The position numbers and the translations under genes are program-made. A model generated the notes under the pieces. The model did not search any database and was not told the DNA's origin. It saw only the letters and a program-made list of their open reading frames with translations. A stretch of DNA of 64,000 nucleotides from Clostridia bacterium (GTDB lineage: Bacteria > Bacillota > Clostridia > Christensenellales > Aristaeellaceae), in assembly GCA_017541205.1 (NCBI GenBank), contig JAFXZO010000086.1, forward strand, positions 1-64,000. Direction: 5' to 3'. Positions 25,860 to 36,458 of the stretch are shown in pieces (positions within the stretch are counted from its first letter, which is position 1; each line of letters starts with the position of its first letter).

Positions 25860-27569
25860 TCATGTCAGCACGCTGTCCTCCCGGGCGATCAGGCCAAAGT
25901 AATCGTCCGCTTCTACATTTTCAAAATCCGTCTCCGGCCAGCCGGGATTCGTCATTCGGCTCAGGAACAGGCCGGCGATCCGGCTGGCCCCTTCCTCCTG
26001 CAAATGGCTGTTGTCAGACAATCCGTCGGGATAGTTTTTGCTGCCCGCGGGCGCGTGGCAATAAACGCGCTTGGAGTTTTTCACGCCCGCTGCCTGCACC
26101 ATCTGCATGGTGGCCTTTTCCAAATCAATGAGGCGCACGCCCCGGTAATCCGCCAGGTTCCGCATGGCGTCCGGGTAAGCCCCGTGGGTGGGAATCAGCC
26201 TGCCGTCTTCGGAAAAATGCCGCCGGGCGATGGGCGTGACCAGAATGGGCTCCGCCCCCTGACGCCGGGCCGCGTCAATGTACATGGAAAGGTATTCCGG
26301 AAAGGTGACGCGGGGATTGGTGCCGCGCTCCGGGTCGGGCTTTTCGTCGTTGTGAGAAAAGGAAACGATCAGCTTGTCGCCCTTTCGCAGGCACAGTTCA
26401 ATGAAGTTCAGCCGTTTTTCGGCGATGAAGCTTTTGCTGCTGCGTCCGTTGACCGCGCAGTTTTCCACATACGCTTCGATCCCACGAGCGTTCAAATGGG
26501 CCTGCAGCTTCTGACCCCAGCCCATCATGGGATACCGGCTTTTATCGTAATTTGCCATGGTGCTGTCGCCGCACAGGAACCAGGTGGGCACCCGTTTGTC
26601 GGGCCGCCAGTTGTCCCAGCCGCCCAACACTTCCTGCACGGAATAATCCGCCGCTTCCACAGCCGTCATGCGCTTTTGCCTGGGATGACGGGTGCTCTGA
26701 TCCGCCCGTGCCCCGGTGGTGCCAAACTCGGCGTAACGCTCGGTTACAAGCTTTTCCCTGTCCCAGTCGTTAAATCCCAGCGACGCCACGTGCTCATCCA
26801 TATCGCAGTTCAAAAACACCGTGCGGGAGAACTTGCGCCAGGGGCGGCCAAGGAACGCCTGGCCCTCCTCGCATTCGCCAGTCAATGTACAGTTGTGGAA
26901 TACCAGGCCGTAGGGCTGCTCTTCCGGCGTGTTGGCGGCGGTATACAGCCCGCCCCGGGCGTTCATGAACAGGGTGCAGCGCTCGAACCAGCAGCGGTAG
27001 GGACCGAAAATAAAGTCAACGTCGCCCTGAATGAAGCAATCCTCAAAATACTGACGGCTGGAAGTCAGCGTGCTGTCCCCGATGCTCTCCACGTACTCCG
27101 CCCGGGCCTGGCGTGGCGCGATAAAATCCACCACCTTTTGCATGAGCGGGCCGCAGAACAGGGTATCCTGATGGGCGATCATGCGCACATTGCGCCACAC
27201 GCCCCGATCCCCCGCAGCGTATACTGCCACGGCCTGACCCACGTCGCGCCCATCCCCCGCGTCGTTGCGGATGGTCAGGTTTTCCACTTCCACGTTGTTA
27301 CCCGTCACCATGAAGGTGGCGGAAAGGAAGGTGCCCCGTTCCGTGCCGTCGGGGTTCAGATCCTTGGCGCAGCCCTTGGCGGTGATCACCGTGCGGTCTC
27401 TGGCTTCACCAATAATTCGCACATTGTCCTTGTTCACCACCACCCGCTCATGAAACTCTTCCATGCGCAGAAGCAATATGGTGGGCGCCTGCCCCCCGCC
27501 CGGAATGGCGTCAATTGCCTGCTGAATGGAAGTGAAATCCCCGCTGCCGTCTTTCGCGATGATATACAT
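25860..27569 (-). CDS. Fused pectin methylesterase (CE8) and rhamnogalacturonan acetylesterase (CE12)
   Basis: 569 residues. The first about 320 residues are a CE8 beta-helix: IAKDGSGDFTSIQQAID, GQAVAVYAAGDR, AHQDTLFCG and GDVDFIFGPYRCWFE give the catalytic Gln and Asp pair, and LGRPWRKFSRTVF the C-terminal Arg. From about 328 an SGNH esterase begins: FLCGDSTMANYDKSRYPMMGW carries the nucleophilic serine, AVNGRSSKSF and SFSHNDEKPD the oxyanion Gly and Asn, and LSDNSHLQEEGA the Asp-His pair. One protein could remove both methyl and acetyl groups from pectin fragments. No signal peptide. The gene is followed 13 bases upstream by a separate CE12 gene. Confidence 0.92.
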   Translation of the reverse strand: MYIIAKDGSGDFTSIQQAIDAIPGGGQAPTILLLRMEEFHERVVVNKDNVRIIGEARDRTVITAKGCAKDLNPDGTERGTFLSATFMVTGNNVEVENLTIRNDAGDGRDVGQAVAVYAAGDRGVWRNVRMIAHQDTLFCGPLMQKVVDFIAPRQARAEYVESIGDSTLTSSRQYFEDCFIQGDVDFIFGPYRCWFERCTLFMNARGGLYTAANTPEEQPYGLVFHNCTLTGECEEGQAFLGRPWRKFSRTVFLNCDMDEHVASLGFNDWDREKLVTERYAEFGTTGARADQSTRHPRQKRMTAVEAADYSVQEVLGGWDNWRPDKRVPTWFLCGDSTMANYDKSRYPMMGWGQKLQAHLNARGIEAYVENCAVNGRSSKSFIAEKRLNFIELCLRKGDKLIVSFSHNDEKPDPERGTNPRVTFPEYLSMYIDAARRQGAEPILVTPIARRHFSEDGRLIPTHGAYPDAMRNLADYRGVRLIDLEKATMQMVQAAGVKNSKRVYCHAPAGSKNYPDGLSDNSHLQEEGASRIAGLFLSRMTNPGWPETDFENVEADDYFGLIAREDSVLT

Positions 27570-27582
27570 GCTTTGTGCCTCC

Positions 27583-28227
27583 TTAAACCAATCCCAGTTC
27601 TTTCAGCTTTTCCGCCGTCATTCGGGCATAAAACGCCGCCCCGGCGCGCTGGGTGTGGGTATCGTCGGCGCTGCCGTCGGGATAAGCGGGATAGATGCCT
27701 GGCTCTGTATACAGAAACAGCTTCCGGCTTTCCGCGTCCCCCATCTCCCGGATCAGGCGGATACCCTGCTCATACAGGTCGATCAGCGGCACGCTCCGCT
27801 GCCGGGCCAGCGTACGGATCACATTCGGGTATTCCCCGTGAGACTCCAACAGCTTCCCGTTCCGCCAGTATCGGCGGCAAATGGGCGTCATCAGCACAGG
27901 CTGAGCTCCGTGGAGGATGGCGGTATCCACATAAATTTCCAGGTTATGATAAAAGGAGGTCCAGGGATCGGTGTGCCGCCAAACCAGGTCGCTCGTGTCG
28001 TTGTGGGTGAACTGGATCAGTAAAAGGTCGCCTGGCTGGATTTCAGTTTCAATCCTTTGCAGCCGGCCTTCGGACAGAAAGGATTTTGTGCTCCTGCCGC
28101 CCATGGCCCGGTTTTCCACCCGGATACCGGGGATGAATTCACCAAGCACCTGGCCCCAGCCTGTAATCGGAGCTTCCTCCGGTTTATAACTGGCGGCGGT
28201 GGAATCGCCGCAGACGAAAATGGTCAC
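27583..28227 (-). CDS. SGNH esterase, rhamnogalacturonan acetylesterase family (CE12)
   Basis: 214 residues from GTG at 28227, behind GGAGGAGC and overlapping the GH95 stop by four bases; an in-frame ATG at 28311 would run through the upstream gene. Catalytic blocks: [22 protein letters not shown] (Ser), [16 protein letters not shown] (Gly), QFTHNDTSD (Asn) and the Asp-His pair in the C-terminal [10 protein letters not shown] segment. It would remove acetyl groups from rhamnogalacturonan I. It is the second CE12-type domain in the operon, the first being fused to CE8. Confidence 0.88.
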   Translation of the reverse strand: MTIFVCGDSTAASYKPEEAPITGWGQVLGEFIPGIRVENRAMGGRSTKSFLSEGRLQRIETEIQPGDLLLIQFTHNDTSDLVWRHTDPWTSFYHNLEIYVDTAILHGAQPVLMTPICRRYWRNGKLLESHGEYPNVIRTLARQRSVPLIDLYEQGIRLIREMGDAESRKLFLYTEPGIYPAYPDGSADDTHTQRAGAAFYARMTAEKLKELGLV

Positions 28228-30473
28228 GATAGCTCCTCCTCCGTTCGGATGGTTTGTTTCGTAATGATCAGCCCTTTTCCGGCCTCGCAGGGAATGGACC
28301 TTCCGTCCCACAATCGCAGTACGCCGTCCTGCGCGGGGATAATACGCGCTTCCCAGTTGTCTTCCTGCCAGTCGATATCCACGGTGTAACCGCCCCGGGC
28401 TCTCAAGCCCCGCACGCTGCCTTTTATCCAGTGAGGCGGCAGGGCGGGCAGGATGCGCAGGAAGCCCTCGTGGCTTTGCAGCAGCATTTCCGCGATACCG
28501 GCAGTATAGCCGAAGTTTCCATCGATCTGGAAGGGCGGATGATTATCGAATAGATTGGGCAGTGTGGATTTTTCCAAAAGCAGCCGGATGTTTTCCCCGG
28601 CTTTTTCCCCGTCCAGGAGCCTGGCCCACAGGCAGATGATCCATGCCCGGCTCCAGCCAGTGTGCCCGCCCCCGTGGGCCAGGCGGCTTTCAATGGTTGC
28701 CCGGGCGGCGGTAAATGCCGCCTTCCTGTCCGGTGTGATGCCGTGCCCCGGATACAGCGCAAACAAATGGGACATGTGCCGGTGCCCCGGGCAGGCATCC
28801 CGGCAATCCCGCAGCCATTCCTTTACCAGCCCGTTTTCGATCTGCACCGGACGTAGCTTTTTCTTGAACGCCGTGTAACGGGCCGTATCCTTGTTCAGAG
28901 CTTCTCCCGTTTCCTCCAGCGCCGTCAGCAGTTCCCATAAAATCTGCTGATCCATGGCCGCCCGGTCCGTCAGCGATCCGGATTCCCCGTGAGGCGCGAT
29001 ATAGATGTTTTCCGGCGATGTGGAAGGGCTGATGCGGATGCTGTTTTCATCTTCCTCCGCGATATCCAGCAGGAATTTCGCAGCTTGTTCCGTGAGAGGA
29101 TAATGTTTCCGCAAAAAATCTCCATCCAGCGTATACCGCCAATGCTCGGCAATATGCAGGCACAGCCAGGCCGCGCCCATGGGCCAGTAGGTGGCGGCGG
29201 GGTAAATATCCTGAGGCGCGCAGTCCCCCCACAGATCGGTGTTATGGTGGGCCACCCAGCCCTCCGCCCCGTACATCTTTCGGGCTACATCCTGTCCATG
29301 AGGATACATGCGCCAAAGATGATCCATCAGCGGCAGGTGACAATCATTGAGATTGCAGCTTTCCGCGGGCCAATAATTCATTTCTGTGTTGATATTGATG
29401 GTGTATTTCCCATCCCAGGGCGGCCGGAAATCTTCGTTCCAGATGCCCTGCAGATTCGCAGGCAAGGAACCTGGGCGGGAGCAGGAGAAAAGCAGGTATC
29501 GGCCATAGGCAAAATGCAGGGCCTCCAGTCCGTTATCCCGCTCTCCCTCAGCGTAACGCCGCAGCCGCTCATCTGTGGGCAGTGCGGCCAGGTTCTCATC
29601 GTCCGCCAGGTCGAGGGTGCAGGCCTTAGCATATTGCGCGATATCCACGATGTGGGCTTCCAGGAGGGTTTCATATCCTTCCTTTTCCGCCCCATCCAAC
29701 TTCTGAAGACAGGCGGAAAGCAGATCGTCGTTATAATAGCTGGTGGCCGCTGCCAGATACAATTCGCACGTTTCCGGGCAGCGGATCACACTGCCCACGG
29801 CTTGAACGCCCTCACCCACGCAACGGCAAACAGCCATCCATTGTACGCCATTATCCCCAGTCTGTCCGCGAAGCATCATGGTGCGCCCATCCAACGCCTC
29901 CATCCGGTCCATGTACACACTGCGGCTCAGAATCAGCCGGAAGGGAAAGCCTCGATACCGCAGGGCCATGACTTGATGAGGATAAGAGACAAAGCATTCC
30001 CGGAAGCACGCTTTTCCTTTCATCGTGTATTCCGTCCGGGCAATGCCGGTATCCAGATCCAGAGACCGGCGGTAATTCTCTGTGGGTACCGCAAAGCGGG
30101 TCATATCCTGCTTGAACAGGCCCCGCAGGCCGTGCATGCAGGCGGGAGGCTCCCCGTCCAGCTGCTGCAGGATCACATCGCACAGCGGCTCATAGTGTCT
30201 TTCCCCGTTGGGCATGCCAGTCAGTGCTTCTTCCGCCAGCCAGGTGGCTTCCTGAATGCGGTCCTCCCGCAGCAATTGCCGGATGCGAGGCAGATTTTCT
30301 TTCGCGCTGGGATTCACCCGGCTGCGGAAGCCTCCGTACCACAGGCTGTCAGCATTCATGGGAATGCGCTCAATGAGCGCTCCCCCAAACACCATGGCCC
30401 CTATGCGCCCGTTGCCCAGGGGCAAGGCTTCGTTCCAGTTGGCGGCGGGCTGTCGATACCACAGTTGGTTCAT
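28224..30473 (-). CDS. Glycoside hydrolase family 95
   Basis: 749 residues. It starts [31 protein letters not shown], the N-terminal beta-domain signature of GH95. The (alpha/alpha)6 barrel has [31 protein letters not shown], with the two conserved asparagines, and [20 protein letters not shown], with the catalytic aspartate. GH95 enzymes release alpha-1,2-fucose or alpha-L-galactose; in a pectin locus L-galactose or fucose of rhamnogalacturonan II or xyloglucan is plausible. No signal peptide. The stop overlaps the CE12 start by four bases. Confidence 0.92.
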   Translation of the reverse strand: MNQLWYRQPAANWNEALPLGNGRIGAMVFGGALIERIPMNADSLWYGGFRSRVNPSAKENLPRIRQLLREDRIQEATWLAEEALTGMPNGERHYEPLCDVILQQLDGEPPACMHGLRGLFKQDMTRFAVPTENYRRSLDLDTGIARTEYTMKGKACFRECFVSYPHQVMALRYRGFPFRLILSRSVYMDRMEALDGRTMMLRGQTGDNGVQWMAVCRCVGEGVQAVGSVIRCPETCELYLAAATSYYNDDLLSACLQKLDGAEKEGYETLLEAHIVDIAQYAKACTLDLADDENLAALPTDERLRRYAEGERDNGLEALHFAYGRYLLFSCSRPGSLPANLQGIWNEDFRPPWDGKYTININTEMNYWPAESCNLNDCHLPLMDHLWRMYPHGQDVARKMYGAEGWVAHHNTDLWGDCAPQDIYPAATYWPMGAAWLCLHIAEHWRYTLDGDFLRKHYPLTEQAAKFLLDIAEEDENSIRISPSTSPENIYIAPHGESGSLTDRAAMDQQILWELLTALEETGEALNKDTARYTAFKKKLRPVQIENGLVKEWLRDCRDACPGHRHMSHLFALYPGHGITPDRKAAFTAARATIESRLAHGGGHTGWSRAWIICLWARLLDGEKAGENIRLLLEKSTLPNLFDNHPPFQIDGNFGYTAGIAEMLLQSHEGFLRILPALPPHWIKGSVRGLRARGGYTVDIDWQEDNWEARIIPAQDGVLRLWDGRSIPCEAGKGLIITKQTIRTEEELS

Positions 30474-30490
30474 GGCTCATTCTCCCATGG

Positions 30491-30528
30491 AAAAACCGGG
30501 GCTGCCGGCCCAATCCGACAGCCCCGGC
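30491..30528 (-). terminator. Attenuator hairpin after the binding-protein gene
   Basis: On the minus strand, CCGGGGCTG.CGG (30515-30527) pairs with CCG.CAGCCCCGG (30496-30508), one mismatch, then TTTTT. It separates the SBP gene at 30555 from the GH95 gene and probably lowers downstream expression. Confidence 0.75.
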
Positions 30529-30554
30529 CGAGGTTTTACAGTTTGCTGAGAAAA

Positions 30555-32195
30555 TTACCGGGCCATGAAACCGTCATACGCAGCCTGGTAGGCGGCGATC
30601 AGGTCTTCGATGCCCATCTTCTGCAGCTGATCCATGTAGTTGTCGAAGTTGGTCAGAGGTTCTTCACCCTTGATAAACTTCTGAGTCATTTCACTGATAT
30701 AGCTATTGATTTCATCTACCTGGGGAGCGGCAGCCTTCTGGGCGTCCACGCTCAGCACGATAGCGGCAGGATATTCCAGCGCGTTGCTGCCTTCGCCCCA
30801 CAGCTTCGCGGAATCCACGTAATGCTGTTCACGGGTAGAAGCCAGATAATCACCAGCGCCCCAACGGGGGAAGGACACATGGCTCATGGCGTAGCGATAC
30901 TTGTTGGCGAAAGCGCCGGTGCCATCATAGAAATCTTCGGTCATCAGATTAGCCCATTCGGTTTCATGCTTCACGCCGTTTTCATCCACGGTGTAGGTAC
31001 CGTTGCCCTTGGTCCAGGCGGTATCATCGCGGCCGGTCAGGATGGGATCACCGTCCAGAATGCCCCAGGTGGTGCAGTTGGTGCCTTCTTCGGTGTACAT
31101 GGCGTCGATCAGGCGGGCAGCGGCTTCCACATTCTTGCAGTCCACAGTGATAACGGTGGTGAAACGATCACCATAGGAGATATTATAGTCACAGGCAAAT
31201 ACGCGGCCCTGAGCGTCTTCAACCCAGGGGAAAGCGATGTAATCAGCATCGGGGTTCTTTTCCTTCAGCTGGGGCAGGCGCTGCTCCCAATAGTTGCTCA
31301 GGCCCATCCAGGAGCCAGCCAGGTCAGCGATGATATTGGCATCCTTGGCATCAGCACCGGCCAAACCGCCTTCTTCGGTCCAAATATCTTTGACCAAGCC
31401 TTCGGAATACCACTTATTCATGGTTTCAAGGTATTCCTTGTAGTTCTGGGTGTATTCGCCAAAGCCGACCTTGCCGGTATCGGGATCGATGTAAGCGCCG
31501 CTCAGGATATCGAAAGCGGGCAGGAAATAGGTATAGCCGGCCTGGCCGCCGTCGAAGGGAATTTCATCCTGTTCGCCGTTGCCGTTGGGATCCAGATCAC
31601 GGAAAGCAACCAGCATTTCGTACCAGCCATCGATGGTGGTGGGCATTTCTTCGATACCCACGTTCTCCATCCAGTCCTTGCGGCCCTGCAGGCCATACCA
31701 GGTGGCGGCCACTTTTTCATCGGGGGTGCTCAGAGGGTTGATGACGGTGAAGTACAGGTAACGGCCCTGATCGTCCTTCAGGGTCTTGGCCACTTCGGGA
31801 TGCGCTTCCAGCAGAGCCTTGTAGTTGGGCATATACTTGTCGATGACGTCGTTCAGCTCGATGATGATGCCATCATTGTACAGCTGGCTCACGCCGCCGG
31901 CATACATGTTGTTGTGCTGGGCCTGGATGACATCGGGATAGTTGCCGCTGGCCAGCATTGCCAAGTACAGGGCAGGCTGTTCATCGCGGGAGCCCAGAAC
32001 GAGCTGCCAGTCGATTTTCACGTCGGCCATATCCTGAATCTTCAGCAGGCCAACGAGCCCCTGGTAGATGTAGGGTTCATACACGGCGTTGGACATGGGC
32101 AGCAGAGAGTAGGAGACAGTGTCGGCAGCCAAGGCAGTTCCGCACAGGGCGAGCAGCATGACAGCCACCAGTAAGAGAGACAGGATTTTCTTCAT
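30555..32195 (-). CDS. Extracellular solute-binding protein of the second importer (LplA-like)
   Basis: 546 residues. A signal peptide (1-23, ending ALAAD) is followed by a family 1-type binding protein of the long, DUF3502-like or LplA subgroup: NYPDVIQAQHNNMYAGGVSQLYNDG near 85-110, then DLDPNGNGEQDEIPF, which resembles an EF-hand-like calcium loop often seen in these proteins. It lies at the end of the importer block with the permeases at 32372 and 33373. A good AAGGAGG precedes the ATG. Probably binds an oligogalacturonide or rhamnogalacturonan oligosaccharide; exact ligand unknown. Confidence 0.88.
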   Translation of the reverse strand: MKKILSLLLVAVMLLALCGTALAADTVSYSLLPMSNAVYEPYIYQGLVGLLKIQDMADVKIDWQLVLGSRDEQPALYLAMLASGNYPDVIQAQHNNMYAGGVSQLYNDGIIIELNDVIDKYMPNYKALLEAHPEVAKTLKDDQGRYLYFTVINPLSTPDEKVAATWYGLQGRKDWMENVGIEEMPTTIDGWYEMLVAFRDLDPNGNGEQDEIPFDGGQAGYTYFLPAFDILSGAYIDPDTGKVGFGEYTQNYKEYLETMNKWYSEGLVKDIWTEEGGLAGADAKDANIIADLAGSWMGLSNYWEQRLPQLKEKNPDADYIAFPWVEDAQGRVFACDYNISYGDRFTTVITVDCKNVEAAARLIDAMYTEEGTNCTTWGILDGDPILTGRDDTAWTKGNGTYTVDENGVKHETEWANLMTEDFYDGTGAFANKYRYAMSHVSFPRWGAGDYLASTREQHYVDSAKLWGEGSNALEYPAAIVLSVDAQKAAAPQVDEINSYISEMTQKFIKGEEPLTNFDNYMDQLQKMGIEDLIAAYQAAYDGFMAR

Positions 32196-32371
32196 ACGAG
32201 AAAACCTCCTTATGAAATATTTCCAGCGGCTCGCAGCCGCTTAGGAACGAGGTCAGGGAAAACAGTCTGATTCTATCCTTCCATGATTTGAGTAATTCTC
32301 TGCTGCATGGATTTTTCCTTCACTGCTTGGCATAAAAACTACCGGTTTCGCCGCCCGTTTCGATCCACGCA

Positions 32372-33316
32372 TCACATACCCGTCAGGCCGGAACGCTCCA
32401 CACCTTCCATGAACCGACGCTGCAGGATCAGATAAGCGATCATGATCGGAATGATGCACAGGAATGTGGCCGCCATCAGCATGGCTTCGTTGAAAATAAT
32501 GCCTTCCAGTTCATTGACCTGAATCATGGTATGGTTTTCTTTATTCAGCAAGTCATACAAAGAGGGCAGTACGCTGGGCAGCATTCGATAGTCCGGCTTG
32601 CCGCTCATATAAATCGTAGGTTCAAAGTAATCGTTCCAGTGCCACACCATAGAAAGCACGCAGCATACCAGCATAGGCGCCTGGGCCATGGGCAGCATGA
32701 TACGGGCGTAGGTGCGCAATGGGCCGCAGCCGTCCACCCGGGCCGCTTCCTCCATTTCGTAGGGCAGACCCATAAAGAACTGGCGGAAAAGGAAAATGAA
32801 GAATCCTCCGTTCAGGCCGAAGCCAAAGAATGTTGGAACCAAAAGCGGCATAAATGTATTGAGCCATTTCCAATCGGAATACTGCTTATACAGCGGGAAG
32901 ATAATGACCTGAACGGGCACGATCATCATCAGAATAACCACCACAAACAAAATATTCTTTAGTCTGAAACGATACCGCGCAAAGGCGTAGCCCGTCAAAG
33001 CGCAGGAAATCACATGCCCCAGGGTGCCCACCGCGCAGACCAGCACATTGTTCCATACATAGCGCCGAAAGCCCATGCGTCGGAAAGCGATGGAATAATT
33101 GCTCCAGGTTGCACGGCTGGGCAGCCATTTTACGGTGATGTTCACCAGGTCATCTTCCGTCATCAAGGATTTTACGATCATGGAAATAAAAGGATAAAGG
33201 AAAATAAAGCTTAAGGCACAAAGCAGGAAATAGAAAGCAAAACGAATAACAAACGTTTTGGCGAAACGGGATGCTTTGCTTTTCCTCGCATTGCTTTTTA
33301 CCATGGCTGAATTCAC
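32372..33316 (-). CDS. CUT1 ABC importer permease (LplC/YtcP-like)
   Basis: 314 residues from GTG at 33316 behind AAAGGAG; an ATG 12 bases later is an alternative, and the frame is open to 33463. Six membrane segments and the EAA loop EMEEAARVDGCGPLRTYARIMLP (about 200-222) that contacts the ATPase. It pairs with the permease at 33373. 176 bases separate it from the binding-protein gene. These contain a hairpin AGCGGC...GCCGCT near the next ribosome binding site but no clear terminator. Confidence 0.9.
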   Translation of the reverse strand: MNSAMVKSNARKSKASRFAKTFVIRFAFYFLLCALSFIFLYPFISMIVKSLMTEDDLVNITVKWLPSRATWSNYSIAFRRMGFRRYVWNNVLVCAVGTLGHVISCALTGYAFARYRFRLKNILFVVVILMMIVPVQVIIFPLYKQYSDWKWLNTFMPLLVPTFFGFGLNGGFFIFLFRQFFMGLPYEMEEAARVDGCGPLRTYARIMLPMAQAPMLVCCVLSMVWHWNDYFEPTIYMSGKPDYRMLPSVLPSLYDLLNKENHTMIQVNELEGIIFNEAMLMAATFLCIIPIMIAYLILQRRFMEGVERSGLTGM

Positions 33317-33372
33317 GCTTTTCACTCCTTTGTCATTTGCCGCTGCCGCCGTTCGTCTTTCGGAAGGGGGGA

Positions 33373-34272
33373 TCAGCTTTTCGATCCGGAATCGTAGATG
33401 TGCCTCCGCATCAGCAGGATGCATAACAGGCAGATGACCAGCGCAAAAATGAAGTAGAGCCAACTCATAGCGGCGGCATATTCATACTGCTGATTGGTGA
33501 AATTCATTTTATAGATATAATCCACCATGGGGTTGGTGCCGTCCGTAAAGAAAGCCACGATTGTATAAATGACATTCATCATGATAACCGGCGAAATCAT
33601 AGGCAGCGTGATTTTCCAGAACATCTCCCACTCCGTTGCTCCGTCCACACGGGCGGCTTCGTACAGGGAGCCGGAAATGCCCTGCAGCCCTGCCAGGAAC
33701 AGCACGATCTGCACGCCGCTTTTCCACAATACCAGCGTGATTCGGTCCAGGAAGCCCTGTACGACTTCCGTGATGCTGGCGCCCAGCAATTCGGCAATCA
33801 GCTTGGGTACCATGATGCCGGTGGTGATGGTAGTACCGTCCACCCCCATGCCCAGCAGCTGCTTCATGATATATCCGGTACCCAGCAGCACGGGGATGAA
33901 GAACGCAGTGCGGAAAAACCCGCGGCCCACCATCTTCCGGTTAATCAGAATGGCAATGACCAGAGAAAACACGATACACAAAGGCGTATTGAGCAGCGTA
34001 TCATAGATGACTTGCAGGAAGGTGGGCACGAACTTGATGTCATAGAAGAAGATGTACTGATAATTTTCCAATCCCACCCATGCGGTTTTCAGTCCCTTGA
34101 ATTCCACAATATCGGAAAAAGCCAGCCGAATGGACACGAAAATGGGATAGGCAAAGAACAGGCAAACGCCCACCAGCCACGGAATCAGAAAAATGTAGGC
34201 TTCCAACGAGCGTTTTCGGTCTATCCCCATGCGCCTTTTCTGTTTGGGCAGGGGCATGCTTTTTACAGTCAC
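33373..34272 (-). CDS. CUT1 ABC importer permease (LplB-like)
   Basis: 299 residues from GTG at 34272 with AGGAGGCG upstream. Six membrane segments; the EAA motif is LYEAARVDGATEWEMFWKITLP. It forms the channel with the product of 32372-33316 and would serve the binding protein at 30555. No ATPase gene is in the locus, so a shared MsmX/UgpC-type ATPase elsewhere is required. Confidence 0.9.
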   Translation of the reverse strand: MTVKSMPLPKQKRRMGIDRKRSLEAYIFLIPWLVGVCLFFAYPIFVSIRLAFSDIVEFKGLKTAWVGLENYQYIFFYDIKFVPTFLQVIYDTLLNTPLCIVFSLVIAILINRKMVGRGFFRTAFFIPVLLGTGYIMKQLLGMGVDGTTITTGIMVPKLIAELLGASITEVVQGFLDRITLVLWKSGVQIVLFLAGLQGISGSLYEAARVDGATEWEMFWKITLPMISPVIMMNVIYTIVAFFTDGTNPMVDYIYKMNFTNQQYEYAAAMSWLYFIFALVICLLCILLMRRHIYDSGSKS

Positions 34273-34309
34273 AGGCCGCGCCTCCTTCTGTTTGCATCAA
34301 AAATGCATT

Positions 34310-36442
34310 TTATTGCTCGGCTTTCACGGCGATCCAGCTTTGGGCGGGAATGTCCGTTCCATCCGCCTGATCTGTTTCCTGAGCGTAATTGACGTAAATC
34401 ACCGTACCGTTTTCGTAGGTCACTTTCACCAGGGTATCGCTGACGCGCTCGTGGCGCAGGATCAGCTGATCGGCAAGCTCCGCCAGCGGGCCTTCGGTAA
34501 ACTGCTTCGCAGCCCAGGCGACCCGATCCTGCCAGGCGGTGTATTCGGCGGAAAACAGGCTCTGATAATCGGTGTACATCAGTTCTTCCGTGTTGTCGTA
34601 CGTCAATTCAAAATACGGGGTATATCCCATTTCCACCCAGCGCAGCACTTCCCGTTCCAAATCGCTGGACAGGTTACCGGGCTTCGCCGCGTATTCCACC
34701 AGTCCGTGAAGAGCAATCTGGTAGAAGGGCACGGATTCGGTGGTGAACTGATAGCCGAAATCTTCATAGGGCACATCGGTAAAGAAATCCGCGTGGCCCA
34801 GCAGACAGGCGTTGCCGCCTTCCGCCTCCGCCGCGCCGAAGGTCGCCTTGGCCTCATCCAGCATAGCGCGATAGATGGCCAAGGTTTCTTTTGCCGCGGT
34901 ATACCTGCGGGCGCCGTAATTGTAGCCTACATACTGGCCCATACGCTCAAACCGCACAGCATCCAATGAAAAGCCGGAGGCTTTTTTCAGGAATTGATCA
35001 AACTTTTCTTTCGCAATGTCAGAACTAAGAAGAAACACTGTTTCTTCCCGATCCGTCAGGATCATGTGGTTGCCGGTATACACCACGTCATTGCGATGGG
35101 AATAGCCCCCCTGATCTGAAGCGGCTTCCATGAAATTGGCTGTAAGAGAGAGGGTGGCTCCCAGTTCATGGGCGGTATCCAGCAGATTATTCAAATCCCC
35201 GTCGTTTCCGATGGAGCCGCTTAACGGAAAACAGTCCGGCGTTTTTCCATAACCGTTTCGTGTCCAGCCCTTCACGGAGGCACGAATATTTTTCACGCCT
35301 AAAGCATTCAGAGATTTCAGAATATCCCGGGCCTGGGAAAGCGTGGTCACGGTGCGGAGGGTATCAAAGAGCAGACCTTCCTCCGGAGCGTTCATAAAAA
35401 TATCAATTGCGGCAGCAGGGCTTTGCGCGCTCCTTTTTACCGTTCCATTTTTCAGCAGATAGTCGCGCCATTCACAGGCCATCGTGCTGTAATCGGGGTT
35501 CTCTTCCTCCAGGAACAGGATGCGCACCTGATAATCCGTCCGAATATCGTCTTTATCGAACACCTTGATATCGCGGGTGTTTACGCGGGTATCGCTGAAA
35601 GAACGGCGATACTGGAAGTTGGCGAAGAGATAGTTGATACCAATGATATTGTTGGAGCTGTTTACAGAAATACGGCTGGTTTCCGCTCCTTCCTCTATGA
35701 TCGCCATCAGACCATAACCGCCCCGGTTCATACCAAACACCGGCATAAGGACCTTTGGCGCTTCCTGATCAAACATATCCAGCAGCGCAGGCTGTTTGGC
35801 ATAGTCGCCAAAAACGGAATACAGCCGGGAGGGTTCCTTGTAATGGGCGTTATCCTGGAATTCCATGACAGCGCCGCAGCCGTCCGGATAGAGGAAGAAG
35901 CCCTCGGCGGTATCGGAAGCGGAAAACAGGAAGGGCAGCATATCCACACTGACCAGGGAAAAATCTCCGTCTTCCCGGATGCCGGCATAGGGCACGCGGG
36001 CCACCAGGCTATTTCCGTCCAGCAGGATCTCCGCCTGCACGCCCACCTGGTAGGAACCAAGGTAATAGGTGAGCCGGACGCCATTTTCGATCAGTTCGTA
36101 GGTAGCTTCCAGCGCCTTCTCCGCCATCAGGGAAATGTTGTTTACCACGCCCAGGCCCGTTGCCAGATTGGTGCAGTTGACAGCCAATAGAGAAGTGATC
36201 CTCTTTTGCTGGGCGGGGATGATTTTGAGCCCCGCCGCTGTTTCATCATTCATCGTGGAGGACCAGGTTTTCCCTGTCAGCGTGTCCTGAATATCAATCG
36301 AACAATAATTGGGAGACAGATACAGGCTCAGCCTGTCGTTTCGGGCGATCAGGATTTTTTCTTCCGCCGTCTCCTCCATGAGGGCCGGGGCGCCCAGCAG
36401 CAGCACCGCGCAAAAGATGAGCACAAGGAACGTTTTCTTCAT
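34310..36442 (-). CDS. DUF5696-type secreted protein of the importer module
   Basis: 710 residues from ATG at 36442 with AAGGAGGG upstream. Signal peptide about 1-24; no other membrane segment. The N-terminal half is beta-rich (galactose-mutarotase-like, with GFFLYPDGCGAVMEF and VFGMNRGGYGLMAIIEEG). The C-terminal half has the alternating strand-helix pattern of a TIM barrel (RASVKGWTRNGYGKTPDC, SLTANFMEAASD, FSLDAVRFERMGQ, DFGYQFTTESVPFYQIALHGL), like a glycoside hydrolase of the GH36/GH31 clan. The catalytic residues are not certain. It is found next to CUT1 importers and YIP1/NHL proteins in several Bacillota; the role is unknown. Confidence 0.75.
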   Translation of the reverse strand: MKKTFLVLIFCAVLLLGAPALMEETAEEKILIARNDRLSLYLSPNYCSIDIQDTLTGKTWSSTMNDETAAGLKIIPAQQKRITSLLAVNCTNLATGLGVVNNISLMAEKALEATYELIENGVRLTYYLGSYQVGVQAEILLDGNSLVARVPYAGIREDGDFSLVSVDMLPFLFSASDTAEGFFLYPDGCGAVMEFQDNAHYKEPSRLYSVFGDYAKQPALLDMFDQEAPKVLMPVFGMNRGGYGLMAIIEEGAETSRISVNSSNNIIGINYLFANFQYRRSFSDTRVNTRDIKVFDKDDIRTDYQVRILFLEEENPDYSTMACEWRDYLLKNGTVKRSAQSPAAAIDIFMNAPEEGLLFDTLRTVTTLSQARDILKSLNALGVKNIRASVKGWTRNGYGKTPDCFPLSGSIGNDGDLNNLLDTAHELGATLSLTANFMEAASDQGGYSHRNDVVYTGNHMILTDREETVFLLSSDIAKEKFDQFLKKASGFSLDAVRFERMGQYVGYNYGARRYTAAKETLAIYRAMLDEAKATFGAAEAEGGNACLLGHADFFTDVPYEDFGYQFTTESVPFYQIALHGLVEYAAKPGNLSSDLEREVLRWVEMGYTPYFELTYDNTEELMYTDYQSLFSAEYTAWQDRVAWAAKQFTEGPLAELADQLILRHERVSDTLVKVTYENGTVIYVNYAQETDQADGTDIPAQSWIAVKAEQ

Positions 36443-36458
36443 GCCGCGCCCTCCTTCC

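Noticed and set aside
25485..28010. Plus-strand open frame of 841 codons
   Set aside because: Antisense to GH28, CE8-CE12 and CE12 genes with intact catalytic motifs.
28989..32174. Plus-strand open frame of 1061 codons
   Set aside because: It runs antisense through the GH95 and binding-protein genes, which have clear family motifs and ribosome binding sites. Its translation has no motif.
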